Part shown: in pieces, positions 45,077-54,094 of the stretch
Numbering within the stretch: position 1 is the first letter of the stretch
How the letters are laid out: the number at the start of each line of letters is the position of its first letter
Source: Lachnospiraceae bacterium
GTDB lineage: Bacteria; Bacillota; Clostridia; Lachnospirales; Lachnospiraceae
Length of the DNA stretch: 64,000 nucleotides
NCBI GenBank assembly: GCA_030524705.1
Contig: JAUNGD010000003.1
Coordinates: forward strand, 52,127 to 116,126
Reading direction: 5' to 3'
The notes under the pieces: generated by a model
What the model saw: the letters and a program-made list of their open reading frames with translations, nothing else
What the model was told of the DNA's origin: nothing
Database searches by the model: none
Program-made: the position numbers and the translations under genes

Positions 45077-45105
45077 TTGCATTATAGATTTACAATAGAT
45101 ATAAT
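45077..45105 (+). promoter_or_regulatory. Promoter of the L,D-transpeptidase gene
   Basis: TTGCAT (45077-45082), a 17-nt spacer and TATAAT (45100-45105). Transcription would start near 45112. Confidence 0.85.
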
Positions 45106-45121
45106 GGTAACAAGAAATATA

Positions 45122-45227
45122 TGTCAGCAGAAGAATCATCTGCCTTATTGTGCAGTGTCTGGCAAAGGAGTGCCGCCCAGGCGACGTTTTTTGCAGAATA
45201 TCCAATCAGATGTGCTCCCTGCTGACA
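45122..45227 (+). ncRNA. Structured 5' leader, candidate riboswitch-like RNA
   Basis: The leader folds on paper into stacked helices: TGTCAGCAG/CTGCTGACA (45122-45130 with 45219-45227), CATCTG/CAGATG (45137-45142 with 45207-45212), an inner GTC/GAC, and a GGCA-AAGGAG-TGCC hairpin. It ends 6 nt before the GGGGAGG ribosome site. I do not recognise it as a known riboswitch class; the lack of a T-run suggests translational control. Confidence 0.55.
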
Positions 45228-45246
45228 GCATAAAGGGGAGGAATAT

Positions 45247-46992
45247 ATGAAAATTAAAAAACTGATTTCTGCCTTTTGTCTTGCAGCCGGCCTTGTTTTG
45301 GCTGCTCCTGTTCTTTCATCCACCATTGGCATACCGGATACATTATCTACGGTTTCCGCCGCTGAAGGATGGCAGCAGGACGAAAATGGCTGGTATTATC
45401 TGCAGGGTGACACAAGGTTGATGGGACAACAGACGATCAATGGGTCCATATACTATTTCGATGCAAATGGATACCGTGTCTCTGGTTCAGTCAAGATTGG
45501 AAAATACACTTACTTTTTCCATCCTGAAACCGGAAAGCTGTGTACCGGCGTATCTGGTCTTACACAGATAGGTTCTGACACAGATGTGCTCTATTATTTC
45601 AGCAGCTCTCAGAATGGAATTATTAGCACATCAAAATGGGTAAAATCCAAAGGCAAATATTACTATGCGGACGCAAACGGCCAGATAAAGCTTGGTACAG
45701 TTAAGGTCGGCTCAAAGCTTTATCATATTACCAGATCAGGACGTCTTACTTCTTACAAGCGTTCTTCTTATGATAATAATTATTACTACGCCACTTCCAA
45801 CGGCGTACTGAAAACCGGCCTGCAGAAGATCAATGGAAAATACTATTACTTTAACAAGCAGACCGGTATGCGCCAGACCGGTACGGTACAGGTAGGAAAA
45901 TATACCTACTACTTTAACACAAAGACCGGCGTTGCCAAGACCGGCTGGGTGAAGTCTGATGGCAAGTATTACTACTATAGCAAAAATTACCGCAAAGTAA
46001 CAGGTTTCCAGACCATCAGCAAAAAGCGATACTACTTCGACCCGTCGGACGGCGGCGCAAGGGTACAGAACGGCTGGAAAAAGATTGGAAAATACTATTA
46101 TTATTTCAATTCAAAAGGAGTGATACAGACCGGATTCTTCAAGGTCGGGGATGACACGTACTATGCAACGTCAAAAGGTATCCGAAAAAAAGGCTGGCAG
46201 ACCGTTCTTGGCCGTAAATATTATATGGATACCACCACTGGTATTGTAAAAACCGGCTGGTTTACTTACAACAATAAAAAATATTATCTGAATCCTGTAA
46301 AATCTTCTACTACCTATGGTGCTGCTAAAACAGGCTTTGTAAAAATCGAAGGCGCCTGGTACTACTTTAACACGAATGGTACCATGAGAACCGGATGGCT
46401 GATCAGTGATGGAAAATATTATTATTTCGACAAAACCACCGGTAAGATGTTGACAGGCAAGCAGGTTATCAACGGAAAAACATATGACTTCGGCAAGAGC
46501 GGCGCTTACACGAAGCAGCTCACCGGAGCCTGGAAGATTGAAGTCAACCGTAAAAAATGTTTTGTAGTTGTATATCGCGGTACTACACCGGTGAAAGCTT
46601 TTGTATGTTCCACTGCGGCAGACGGGGTCAGCACCCCTACAGGTACTTTCAAAATTTTGGATAAGCTGCGCTGGCATGAGCTGAACGGACCTACCTGGGG
46701 TCAGTATTGTTCCCACATTACAAGCGACATCCTGTTTCATTCTGTTCCGAACTCACGCTACAATGACAACCATTCTCTGAAGGCTTCCGCATACAACAAA
46801 CTCGGAACACCGGCTTCCGCAGGGTGTATCCGTTTGACTGTGGGGCATGCAAAATGGCTGTATGACAATGTTCCCATCGGTACAAAGGTCGTTATCAGTG
46901 ACAGTGTTGCTCAACCCAAAAATATAACGATTGAACAGGCACCGAAGATTCCGTTAACTCAGAATTACGATCCTACCGATCCTTACGCATAA
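45247..46992 (+). CDS. Secreted cell-wall-binding-repeat protein with L,D-transpeptidase (YkuD) domain
   Basis: The 581-residue exported protein has a signal peptide (cut near VSAAE, about residue 39), then about 18 choline-binding-type repeats of 20 residues with GWxxxxGKYYYF-like text up to about 425, and a C-terminal YkuD domain. Catalytic residues are His498 in FHSVP and Cys527 in ASAGCIRL; the usual SHGC has Ala for His, as in some Firmicute relatives. It would form 3-3 peptidoglycan cross-links or attach proteins, held to wall polymers by the repeats. GGGGAGG precedes the ATG. Confidence 0.92.
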   Translation: MKIKKLISAFCLAAGLVLAAPVLSSTIGIPDTLSTVSAAEGWQQDENGWYYLQGDTRLMGQQTINGSIYYFDANGYRVSGSVKIGKYTYFFHPETGKLCTGVSGLTQIGSDTDVLYYFSSSQNGIISTSKWVKSKGKYYYADANGQIKLGTVKVGSKLYHITRSGRLTSYKRSSYDNNYYYATSNGVLKTGLQKINGKYYYFNKQTGMRQTGTVQVGKYTYYFNTKTGVAKTGWVKSDGKYYYYSKNYRKVTGFQTISKKRYYFDPSDGGARVQNGWKKIGKYYYYFNSKGVIQTGFFKVGDDTYYATSKGIRKKGWQTVLGRKYYMDTTTGIVKTGWFTYNNKKYYLNPVKSSTTYGAAKTGFVKIEGAWYYFNTNGTMRTGWLISDGKYYYFDKTTGKMLTGKQVINGKTYDFGKSGAYTKQLTGAWKIEVNRKKCFVVVYRGTTPVKAFVCSTAADGVSTPTGTFKILDKLRWHELNGPTWGQYCSHITSDILFHSVPNSRYNDNHSLKASAYNKLGTPASAGCIRLTVGHAKWLYDNVPIGTKVVISDSVAQPKNITIEQAPKIPLTQNYDPTDPYA

Positions 46993-47013
46993 AACCAATA
47001 GGTATCATAAATA

Positions 47014-47066
47014 AAAGGAATGTCCCTGCTAACCAATTTCGGTTATGCAGGACATTCCTTTTTGTT
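47014..47066. terminator. Bidirectional terminator after the L,D-transpeptidase gene
   Basis: A long stem (AAAGGAATGTCC and complement, with inner AACC/GGTT) ends in TTTTTG on the right and has an A-rich left flank. It separates the convergent HPr gene. Confidence 0.92.
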
Positions 47067-47093
47067 TTGAGCCCTTTTGTTATACGTATTCAA

Positions 47094-47348
47094 TTATACA
47101 CTTTCAATAAAAGCCGCCAGCTCTTCCGCCGCTTCCTTCTCGTCCGCTCCGGAACATACCAGAACTACCTCATCGTCCTGCTGGACACAGGCACTCAGAA
47201 TACTGAGTACACTTTTTGCGTTAAACTCTTTATTGCGAAACTGCAGATTGATCTTTGACTCATATTTCAATGCTTTCTGACACAGCTCTCCGGCCGGTCT
47301 CAAATGCAGACCTGCAAGGTTTTTTACAATCAGTTTCTTTTCAATCAA
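47094..47348 (-). CDS. HPr-family phosphocarrier protein
   Basis: The 84-residue protein has the HPr fold with His15 in NLAGLHLRPAG and a Ser in NAKSVLSIL at the position of the regulatory Ser46. It could take phosphate from enzyme I or serve a Crh-like signalling role; both key residues are present. It begins 2 bp after cdaR, in an operon for cyclic di-AMP synthesis, so it may not be the main sugar-transport HPr. Confidence 0.85.
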   Translation of the reverse strand: MIEKKLIVKNLAGLHLRPAGELCQKALKYESKINLQFRNKEFNAKSVLSILSACVQQDDEVVLVCSGADEKEAAEELAAFIESV

Positions 47349-47350
47349 GA

Positions 47351-48658
47351 CTATTCCCCCGCATCTTCCGTTTTATTTTCCTGTGGCTGCTCTGCCGCAG
47401 TCACAACCAGCTTCACATCGGAAACCAGCTCATAGCCCTCCGGCAGCTCAATCTGCACCGGTATCTCATATGTGCCTGGTTCTGCACACACAGCCAGATC
47501 AATACTGCCCTTTACATCGCTGAGCTGTATTATATCTGATTCGTTATCCGCACGGATAATTACTGCGATCTCATCCGCCGGCGAAAAGGTCAGGCTCATA
47601 TTTTCCGGCCGATTCACTATTCCAAGATTAGACAGCGGAAGCATAATCGTATGATCTCCTGTCTTTTCGATCTTAACGGAAACTGTCACTGACGGAGAAG
47701 AATCTTTCGCCAGCCGTATTTCTTCGATACCTTCCAGCAGCTCTGTGAGATCAAAGTCCTGTGTGAAATCTTCTGTTGCCCCTTCTACAGAAATAGCCTC
47801 TTTCAAAATGAGATTATCACCGAGAACCGCCAAAGCCCGATCTGTCCCGGCGAGGTTCACCGCAGACGGTACCATTGTTATTCCGGCAAAGCGGTATCCG
47901 TCAGCCGGGGTGCCTGTCACTTCTACCTCCAGCGGAACACTGTTTTTAACTTTCCAGAGAGAAACATCCACCATCACGGCATTCTCAGAGAGAAGTACGC
48001 CGTCCGAATCCTTGATCTGCAGCCGGCTCATCTGAGCTGCCGTAAAATCCACACCGTCTTTATCAATAATCCGCAGCGGTGCCGTCAGACGCTGATCTGA
48101 GCTGATGTTGTTTACTTTGATATCGGCCATCACCTGGTTGATCCGATTGATTGTACTCTCAGGGCCTGCGATCAGCACAGTCTTTCCCTGCACTACTTCC
48201 GTATTTCCTACCTCGTATCCGTCGGCTGGTTCCCCACCCTGCGAAATATTTACCACGAATTCACTTTGCTTTCTCTGCTCCAGGCGCACCTTCATGGAAG
48301 GCGGAGAAACCTCTATCTCGTCCCAGGTCACTGCTGAATTGCTGCAGGTCACGGTAAGAGGTACTGAGTCCATTTCATTCAAATTCTCCATATCGGCAAT
48401 CACTGTGAAATCATCTCTGGACAGGCTGTTGATCACCCGGCGGCGCTCTGTCACCTTCAGCACCACCGTCATATCCGAGACAACATCAAATACCTTGTCT
48501 ATTTCCGTCACACTGTCCTCATTCATAAGCTGAATCTCCACCTGAAACAGCTTGGACTGCACCGGATTGTCTGTATTTACAACAAGAAGCCAGATTAAAA
48601 ACGCCACAACGAGAGACAAAAGCTTCAGGCTCAGGTTGCCGGTCCATTTATGCTTCAT
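47351..48658 (-). CDS. cdaR: YbbR domain protein, CdaA regulator CdaR
   Basis: The 435-residue protein has one N-terminal membrane helix (LLSLVVAFLIWLLVVN) followed by four YbbR-type repeats outside the membrane, as in CdaR, which binds and modulates the diadenylate cyclase CdaA. It overlaps cdaA by 11 bp and precedes the HPr gene. The end is acidic and rich in Glu. Confidence 0.92.
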   Translation of the reverse strand: MKHKWTGNLSLKLLSLVVAFLIWLLVVNTDNPVQSKLFQVEIQLMNEDSVTEIDKVFDVVSDMTVVLKVTERRRVINSLSRDDFTVIADMENLNEMDSVPLTVTCSNSAVTWDEIEVSPPSMKVRLEQRKQSEFVVNISQGGEPADGYEVGNTEVVQGKTVLIAGPESTINRINQVMADIKVNNISSDQRLTAPLRIIDKDGVDFTAAQMSRLQIKDSDGVLLSENAVMVDVSLWKVKNSVPLEVEVTGTPADGYRFAGITMVPSAVNLAGTDRALAVLGDNLILKEAISVEGATEDFTQDFDLTELLEGIEEIRLAKDSSPSVTVSVKIEKTGDHTIMLPLSNLGIVNRPENMSLTFSPADEIAVIIRADNESDIIQLSDVKGSIDLAVCAEPGTYEIPVQIELPEGYELVSDVKLVVTAAEQPQENKTEDAGE

Positions 48659-49526
48659 TTTTATTCCAACCTTTCCAGAATTTGAATTTCTTCGGAGCCA
48701 CTGATTTATTCTGGAGAATAACCAACTGTTCCTTCAAAACCTCCGGCGAAATATTCCGCTTCAGCTCGCCCTTATAAGCCACCGAAATATTTCCTGTCTC
48801 CTCAGAAACAATTACCGTCAGTGAATCCGTCACCTCACTGATGCCTACGCCCGCCCGGTGCCTCGTGCCCAGTTCCTTGCTCAGCATCATGTTGTCGGAG
48901 AGAGGCAGATAACAGGTCGCAGACGTAATCCTGTTACCCTTGATGATTACCGCGCCGTCGTGCAGCGGTGTATTATGTTCGAAAATATTGATCAGAAGCT
49001 GGCTTGTCACGACAGAATCCAACACGATCCCCGTGCGTTCATACTCGTCTAAGCGGATATTCTGCTCAATCACAATCAAAGCCCCGGTCTTTACCTTGCT
49101 CATCTCTGACGAAGCCTTGACGATCTCATTCACAGTCTTGTCGCTGAAGCGCTCCGAGACCTCACGGTTCGTATCAATAATCGGAATCAGAGAGGCCACG
49201 ATCTGCTTTTCTCCAAGCTGCTCCAGAGCCCGCCGAAGCTCCGGCTGAAAAATTATCAGCGCTGCCATAATCGCAATGTCTATCGCCTGCCTTACGATAA
49301 ATTTCAGCGTGTCCATACGCAGGATATATACCACAGACACGCAGCAGATCAATACCATAATCCCCTTCAAGAGCGTCCATGCCTTCGTATTCTTGATCCA
49401 AAGCAGGACATTATATACGAGCAAAGCCAAAATGAGTATTTCCAGTATGTTCGTAAATGTAATGTAGGAAAGTGGAACAGTAAACAATTTTAAATAACTA
49501 TTCAGCCATACCTTTACTGCGCTCAT
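48648..49526 (-). CDS. cdaA: Diadenylate cyclase CdaA
   Basis: CdaA makes cyclic di-AMP from two ATP; the nucleotide controls potassium and osmolyte uptake. The 292-residue protein has three N-terminal helices and a DAC domain with HDGAVII and GTRHRAGVG, the two catalytic motifs. The usual third gene of the bacillary cluster, glmM, is absent; an HPr gene takes its place. Confidence 0.95.
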   Translation of the reverse strand: MSAVKVWLNSYLKLFTVPLSYITFTNILEILILALLVYNVLLWIKNTKAWTLLKGIMVLICCVSVVYILRMDTLKFIVRQAIDIAIMAALIIFQPELRRALEQLGEKQIVASLIPIIDTNREVSERFSDKTVNEIVKASSEMSKVKTGALIVIEQNIRLDEYERTGIVLDSVVTSQLLINIFEHNTPLHDGAVIIKGNRITSATCYLPLSDNMMLSKELGTRHRAGVGISEVTDSLTVIVSEETGNISVAYKGELKRNISPEVLKEQLVILQNKSVAPKKFKFWKGWNKNEA

Positions 49527-49567
49527 TCTGCCTTCTCCTTTCCAAATTATTGTTTTTAATCAGTATA

Positions 49568-50350
49568 TCACAGATTTTCCGCTGTGCATACCGCCTTTTT
49601 TCCTTTTCCGCTGCACAAAACCACAAAAAAGACGTGTTCTGCTCCTGCCCTTTTCAGCACTCCCGCCATTTCGTCCATGGTGCTTCCGGTGGTGTATACA
49701 TCATCCACCAGCAAAACGCTCCGAAGCTTCGGGAAATTTTCGGAGGCTTCTATGCTTCCCTTCAGATTCTGCATCCGCGCCTTCCGATCCAGCAGCTTCT
49801 GAGAAGAGGTCAGCTTCACGCAGCGAAGCAAATCCTTTCTCATTGGAATGCCGGTCAGACGGCTGATATGCTCTGCCAGCAGCTCCGACTGATTATAGCC
49901 CCTCCGGCGCCGCTTCCGCGGATGCATGGGCACCGGAATGATGACCTCCGGCCTCCAGCGCATCAGCTCCCCGGCCAGAGCATGTACCATGGCCTCCGCA
50001 TAAAAGGACAGATAATCCCTTCTGTTCTCATGCTTCATCCGGTATACCGACCGGCGCATCATCCCGGTATACGTAAAAGCGGCCGCGCCCCGGTCAAACT
50101 CGTGAGGATACCTCCGGCAGTCCTCACAATATTCCTGCTCCTGCGTTTCCACGGGCTTGCCGCATTTCATACACGACGGCCCGCTGATCCAGGGCAGCCT
50201 TGCGGCACATTCCGAACAGCACCCGCCCTCCCGCACGCCGAGTATCCGGTCGCAGCATACGCACCGCGGCGGATACAGCAAAGCAAGAAGATCATTTTTT
50301 ACACTTTTATTATGTATTCCTGAGCCTGCAAGAGTATGATATTTTTTCAA
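49568..50350 (-). CDS. comF: ComF-family amidophosphoribosyltransferase-like protein
   Basis: ComF proteins take part in DNA uptake and processing of single-stranded DNA in competent bacteria. The 260-residue protein has an N-terminal zinc-finger region (CVCCDRILG, CSECAARL, CMKCGKPV, CEDCRRY) and a phosphoribosyltransferase motif VLLVDDVYTTGST. It lies 3 bp after recD2 and 41 bp before cdaA in one operon. Confidence 0.92.
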   Translation of the reverse strand: MKKYHTLAGSGIHNKSVKNDLLALLYPPRCVCCDRILGVREGGCCSECAARLPWISGPSCMKCGKPVETQEQEYCEDCRRYPHEFDRGAAAFTYTGMMRRSVYRMKHENRRDYLSFYAEAMVHALAGELMRWRPEVIIPVPMHPRKRRRRGYNQSELLAEHISRLTGIPMRKDLLRCVKLTSSQKLLDRKARMQNLKGSIEASENFPKLRSVLLVDDVYTTGSTMDEMAGVLKRAGAEHVFFVVLCSGKGKKAVCTAENL

Positions 50351-50353
50351 TCG

Positions 50354-52579
50354 CTACTCCTCCTGCGCCGTCAGCTCGCAGATTCGCTCCGACAGAGCCG
50401 TATACCGTTTCTGCTCCACAGTATTGTCAATCATCTGATTAAACGTCGTATCGTCTCCTACTAATGTAACGCATTTCCTTGCCCTGGTCACTGCGGTATA
50501 AAGCAGATTCCGGTTCATCAGCATACGCGGCCCGGACAAAAGAGGGATCACCACCGCCGGGTATTCGCTTCCTTGGGATTTGTGGATCGTAACCGCATAA
50601 GCCAGCTCCAGCTCCTCCAGCCCAGAATACGGATATTCCACCATACGGTGTTCATCAAATTCAACTGTGACCCGTTCCGTGTGCAGATTGATCTCCCGGA
50701 CGATGCCCATATCCCCGTTGAAAATGCCGACTCCCTTCTCCACCGGGATCCCATACCTGCCCCGGATCTCCCACTCCAGCTGATAGTTGTTTTTGATCTG
50801 CATGACCTTATCGCCTTCCCGAAAAATCTGGCTTCCTTGCTCATGCTCACGCTTGTTCCGGTCCGGCGGATTCAGATATTCCTGTAAAATGCGGTTCAGG
50901 CGTTCTACGCCCAGAAGTCCCTTACGCATCGGAGTCAACACCTGTATGTCGTAGGGAACGGCATCCACGTACCGCGGCAGCTTTTCCCGGATCAGCTGTA
51001 TCACAATGCTGATGATTACATTTGCATCGCTGCGCTTCAAAAAGAAAAAGTCCCTGCTTTTGTTATCCAGAGCAACCCGCTCTCCCCGGTTGATCTTATG
51101 GGCATTTACAACAATGTCGCTTTCCGACGCCTGACGAAAAATCCTCGTCAGACGCACCACCGGAACTCTGCCCGATTCTATGATATCCTTCAGCACGCTG
51201 CCCGGCCCCACGGAGGGAAGCTGATTCCGGTCTCCTACCATAATCAGCCGGGTACCCACGGTGACAGCATCCAGCAAAGCGTGCATCAGATAAATGTCCA
51301 CCATGGACATCTCATCTACAATGATCACATCCGCATCCAGAGGATTCTGGGCGTTCCGGTCAAAGCCGCTGGCCGTTTTATTTTCCTCCTGGGGACCCGA
51401 AATTTCCAGCATCCGGTGAATCGTTCTTGCCTCATAGCCCGTGGCCTCCGTCATTCTCTTGGCCGCCCGTCCCGTAGGAGCCGCCAGCAGAATCTGCAGT
51501 CCCTCCGACTCAAAATAGGAGATCAGCGTATTGATCGTTGTGGTCTTTCCCGTACCGGGGCCGCCCGTGATGACCAGAAGCCCGCAGCGCACCGACTCAA
51601 TGACCGCTTCCTTCTGCTTCTCATCCAGATACGTCCCCGTCTCTTCTTCAATTGCTGCAATTTTATGTAAAATTACCGTCTCGTTGACCTCTCCGGTAAT
51701 ATTCAGGTCACAGAGCATACGGGCCGTGCTCATCTCTATATAATAAGAAGAAGCACTGTAAATCCTCTCCTGGCCTTCCTCCTGTTTTATTACAATCTTC
51801 CGCTCCACCGCCAGATCCATCAGATACTGGTCAATGTCCTCCAGCGCTACGCCCAAAAGCTCCCCGGCCTTATAAACAAGCTGTTCCTTCGGCAAAAATA
51901 CATGACCCTCGCCGCCGGCCTGCTGCAGGACATAAAAAACAGCACACTTGATGCGGTACTCGGAATCGGCCTGAACGCCTGCCCGCATCGCAATCTCATC
52001 CGCAATGCGAAAGCCGACCCCGTTGATGTCGTCCGCCAGCTGGTAGGGATTCTCCTGAAGTACCCGGTAGATCTCAGCGCCGTACCGCTGGTAGATCTTC
52101 ACCGCCAGAGCCGTGGTGATCCCAAACTGCTGCAGAAAGATCATGGCCTTCCGCATATCCCGTTTCTCATAGACCTGCTCTGCAATCTCCCGGGCCTTCC
52201 GGTCGCTGATCCCCTTTATCTCGGCCAGACGCTCCGGCTCCTCTTCGATGATCCGAAAGGTATCTCCCCCGAAATGCCGGACGATCCTGGAAGCCAGCGC
52301 CGCGCCGACGCCTTTTATTGCACCGGAACCGAGATACCGCTCAACGGACTCCTCATCCTCCGGTGCCTTCACCACATAGGATTCCACCTTGAACTGCTCT
52401 CCGTAGGAAGGGTGGGAGGTATACTGCCCCTGAAGCTCCACCTTCTCTCCCTCTCCCACGTAAGAAAGTGTCCCGGTACACGTAATCTCCTCATCCTTTG
52501 TAACCAAAACCATCACAGTATAACCATTATCACTGTTGCGGTAAATAATATGGTCAATGTAACCCTCTAGTTTTTCCAT
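50354..52579 (-). CDS. recD2: ATP-dependent 5'-3' DNA helicase RecD2
   Basis: RecD2 is a superfamily 1B helicase found where RecBC is absent. The 741-residue protein has the N-terminal OB and helix-hairpin-helix region (IKGVGAALASRIVRHFG, INGVGFRIADEIA), Walker A TGGPGTGKTTT, the DEMSMVD helicase motif and the final YAVTIHKSQGSEYPAV and NLLYTAVTRARK. The start is the conserved MEKLEGYIDHIIYRN. It heads the run recD2-comF-cdaA-cdaR-HPr. Confidence 0.96.
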   Translation of the reverse strand: MEKLEGYIDHIIYRNSDNGYTVMVLVTKDEEITCTGTLSYVGEGEKVELQGQYTSHPSYGEQFKVESYVVKAPEDEESVERYLGSGAIKGVGAALASRIVRHFGGDTFRIIEEEPERLAEIKGISDRKAREIAEQVYEKRDMRKAMIFLQQFGITTALAVKIYQRYGAEIYRVLQENPYQLADDINGVGFRIADEIAMRAGVQADSEYRIKCAVFYVLQQAGGEGHVFLPKEQLVYKAGELLGVALEDIDQYLMDLAVERKIVIKQEEGQERIYSASSYYIEMSTARMLCDLNITGEVNETVILHKIAAIEEETGTYLDEKQKEAVIESVRCGLLVITGGPGTGKTTTINTLISYFESEGLQILLAAPTGRAAKRMTEATGYEARTIHRMLEISGPQEENKTASGFDRNAQNPLDADVIIVDEMSMVDIYLMHALLDAVTVGTRLIMVGDRNQLPSVGPGSVLKDIIESGRVPVVRLTRIFRQASESDIVVNAHKINRGERVALDNKSRDFFFLKRSDANVIISIVIQLIREKLPRYVDAVPYDIQVLTPMRKGLLGVERLNRILQEYLNPPDRNKREHEQGSQIFREGDKVMQIKNNYQLEWEIRGRYGIPVEKGVGIFNGDMGIVREINLHTERVTVEFDEHRMVEYPYSGLEELELAYAVTIHKSQGSEYPAVVIPLLSGPRMLMNRNLLYTAVTRARKCVTLVGDDTTFNQMIDNTVEQKRYTALSERICELTAQEE

Positions 52580-52610
52580 ATTCCTCCATTACTTTCTGTA
52601 TGACCTTAAA

Positions 52611-52654
52611 GGGACGCTGCCTCTCAGACCTCGTCCCTGATCAAATCATTTATA
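52611..52654 (-). promoter_or_regulatory. Promoter-like -10 and leader hairpin of the recD2 operon
   Basis: A TATAAA (52654-52649) precedes GGGACG/CGTCCC (52632-52637 with 52611-52616) followed by TTTAAGG on the minus strand. It may be recD2 leader structure or the mreB terminator. Confidence 0.4.
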
Positions 52655-52739
52655 CTCTTTCAGGTATTTCTTAACTCAATGCCCTGCCTCAAGCATTACT
52701 TCTGCTTCTCACGGCACACTCCCAGCTTTCCTTAAAGCA

Positions 52740-53741
52740 TTATTTCTCCATCAGCTTTCCGTTGGACGCCGTTAATTCCACAAACCGGCCTGTACCGACG
52801 GCCACCACCGTCATCGGATCCTCCGCTGTCATCGTATTGATCCCGGTACGTGCCTCGATGAGTTCCTCAAGACCGCTGAGCAGCGCGCCGCCGCCAGTCA
52901 GCACAATCCCCCGATCCACAACATCTGCCGCCAGCTCCGGGGGAGTCTTCTCAAGAACGCTGTGAACCGCATCCACGATCTGTCCCGTTACTTCCTTCAG
53001 CGCATCCCTGGTATCCTCGGAGGTCACCCGGATCGTCTTCGGAAGTCCGGTCACAATGTCTCTTCCCTTGACCTCCATTACCTTTGGCTCCGGCTTTTCA
53101 AAGGCTGTCCCAATGGTAATTTTAATCTCCTCAGCGGTCTGCTCTCCGATCATAAGTCCGTATTTTTTCCGAACATATTTGACGATGGCATCGTCAAAAT
53201 CATCCCCCGCCACCTTGATGGAGGTACTTACTACAATGCCGTCCAGAGAGATCACGGCCACGTCGCAGGTGCCCCCGCCGATGTCCACGATCATATTGCC
53301 GCATGGCCGGGAAATATCAATCCCCGCTCCGATGGCCGCCGCAATCGGCTCCTCTATGATATGCACCTCCCGGGCGCCGGCCTGGTATGTCGCATCCTCT
53401 ACCGCCTTTTTCTCCACCTCTGTCACGCTGCTGGGTACACAGATACTGACTCTCGGTTTCCGAAATGACATCTTGCCGATCGCCTTCTGGATAAAATATT
53501 TCAGCATCTGCTCTGTCACCGTATAATCAGAGATCACGCCCTTGCGCATCGGCCGCACCGCTACGATATTGCCAGGGGTTCTCCCCAGCATCAGCCGCGC
53601 CTCCTCGCCGATCGCCTTGATCTTATTGGTATCCCTGTCATATGCAACGACTGAGGGCTCCTTCAAAACAACGCCTTTTCCTCTGACATATACTAATATA
53701 CTGGCTGTGCCAAGATCAATTCCGACATCCGTAGCTGCCAT
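52740..53741 (-). CDS. mreB: Rod shape-determining protein MreB
   Basis: The 333-residue actin homologue positions the elongation machinery. It shows DVGIDLGTASILVYVRGKG (phosphate 1), IVDIGGGTCDVAVISL (phosphate 2) and VLTGGGALLSG (adenosine). ATG 53741 has AAAGGGG 7 nt upstream; two codons before is a second ATG and the frame runs on to 53813. No mreC or mreD follows, so it may be an MreB or Mbl paralogue. Confidence 0.94.
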   Translation of the reverse strand: MAATDVGIDLGTASILVYVRGKGVVLKEPSVVAYDRDTNKIKAIGEEARLMLGRTPGNIVAVRPMRKGVISDYTVTEQMLKYFIQKAIGKMSFRKPRVSICVPSSVTEVEKKAVEDATYQAGAREVHIIEEPIAAAIGAGIDISRPCGNMIVDIGGGTCDVAVISLDGIVVSTSIKVAGDDFDDAIVKYVRKKYGLMIGEQTAEEIKITIGTAFEKPEPKVMEVKGRDIVTGLPKTIRVTSEDTRDALKEVTGQIVDAVHSVLEKTPPELAADVVDRGIVLTGGGALLSGLEELIEARTGINTMTAEDPMTVVAVGTGRFVELTASNGKLMEK

Positions 53742-53772
53742 CTTCATACCCCTTTCAAACTCAGATATGTTA

Positions 53773-53778
53773 AGTATA
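53773..53778 (-). promoter_or_regulatory. -10 element of the mreB promoter
   Basis: TATACT lies about 32 nt before the ATG; no clear -35 is visible. Confidence 0.4.
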
Positions 53779-53905
53779 ATACAAAATTCCTTAAATTGGA
53801 AATCCTTTTTCATTGTTTTATAATCGCAAGGATTTCTTAATTATTTTCCCGGTTTTTTTAGAAAGTGGACATACTTTGAACACATTTATCTTTTATAGTA
53901 TAAGC

Positions 53906-53926
53906 ATATTAGCAAACAGCTAATAT
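53906..53926. repeat. Inverted repeat upstream of mreB
   Basis: ATATTAGC and GCTAATAT, perfect 8-bp arms with a 5-nt loop, about 165 bp before mreB. Function unclear. Confidence 0.4.
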
Positions 53927-53940
53927 ATTTCATAACTCAC

Positions 53941-53968
53941 ACTTGGCAGCCCCCACACGCTGCCAAGT
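53941..53968. repeat. Perfect 10-bp inverted repeat
   Basis: ACTTGGCAGC and GCTGCCAAGT are separated by 8 nt. No T-run follows. It may be a secondary terminator of uvrA or a protein site. Confidence 0.4.
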
Positions 53969-54044
53969 ACTCCCTCAAACATTTACTTGTATGGGAATTC
54001 CATACAGGCAAAAACATTTTCAACCCAAATTTTTCTCTTTCCTG

Positions 54045-54072
54045 AAAAAGTCTGACTTCGGTCAGACTTTTT
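54045..54072. terminator. Terminator after uvrA
   Basis: A 12-bp stem AAAAAGTCTGAC/GTCAGACTTTTT closed by a 4-nt loop. It lies 23 bp after the uvrA stop and could work in both directions. Confidence 0.92.
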
Positions 54073-54094
54073 CTTTTGTTTTATTTCCATCGTA

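Noticed and set aside
45122-45227. GEMM (c-di-GMP) or ydaO (c-di-AMP) riboswitch
   Set aside because: The conserved cores of these classes as I know them are not present, so the element was left unclassified.
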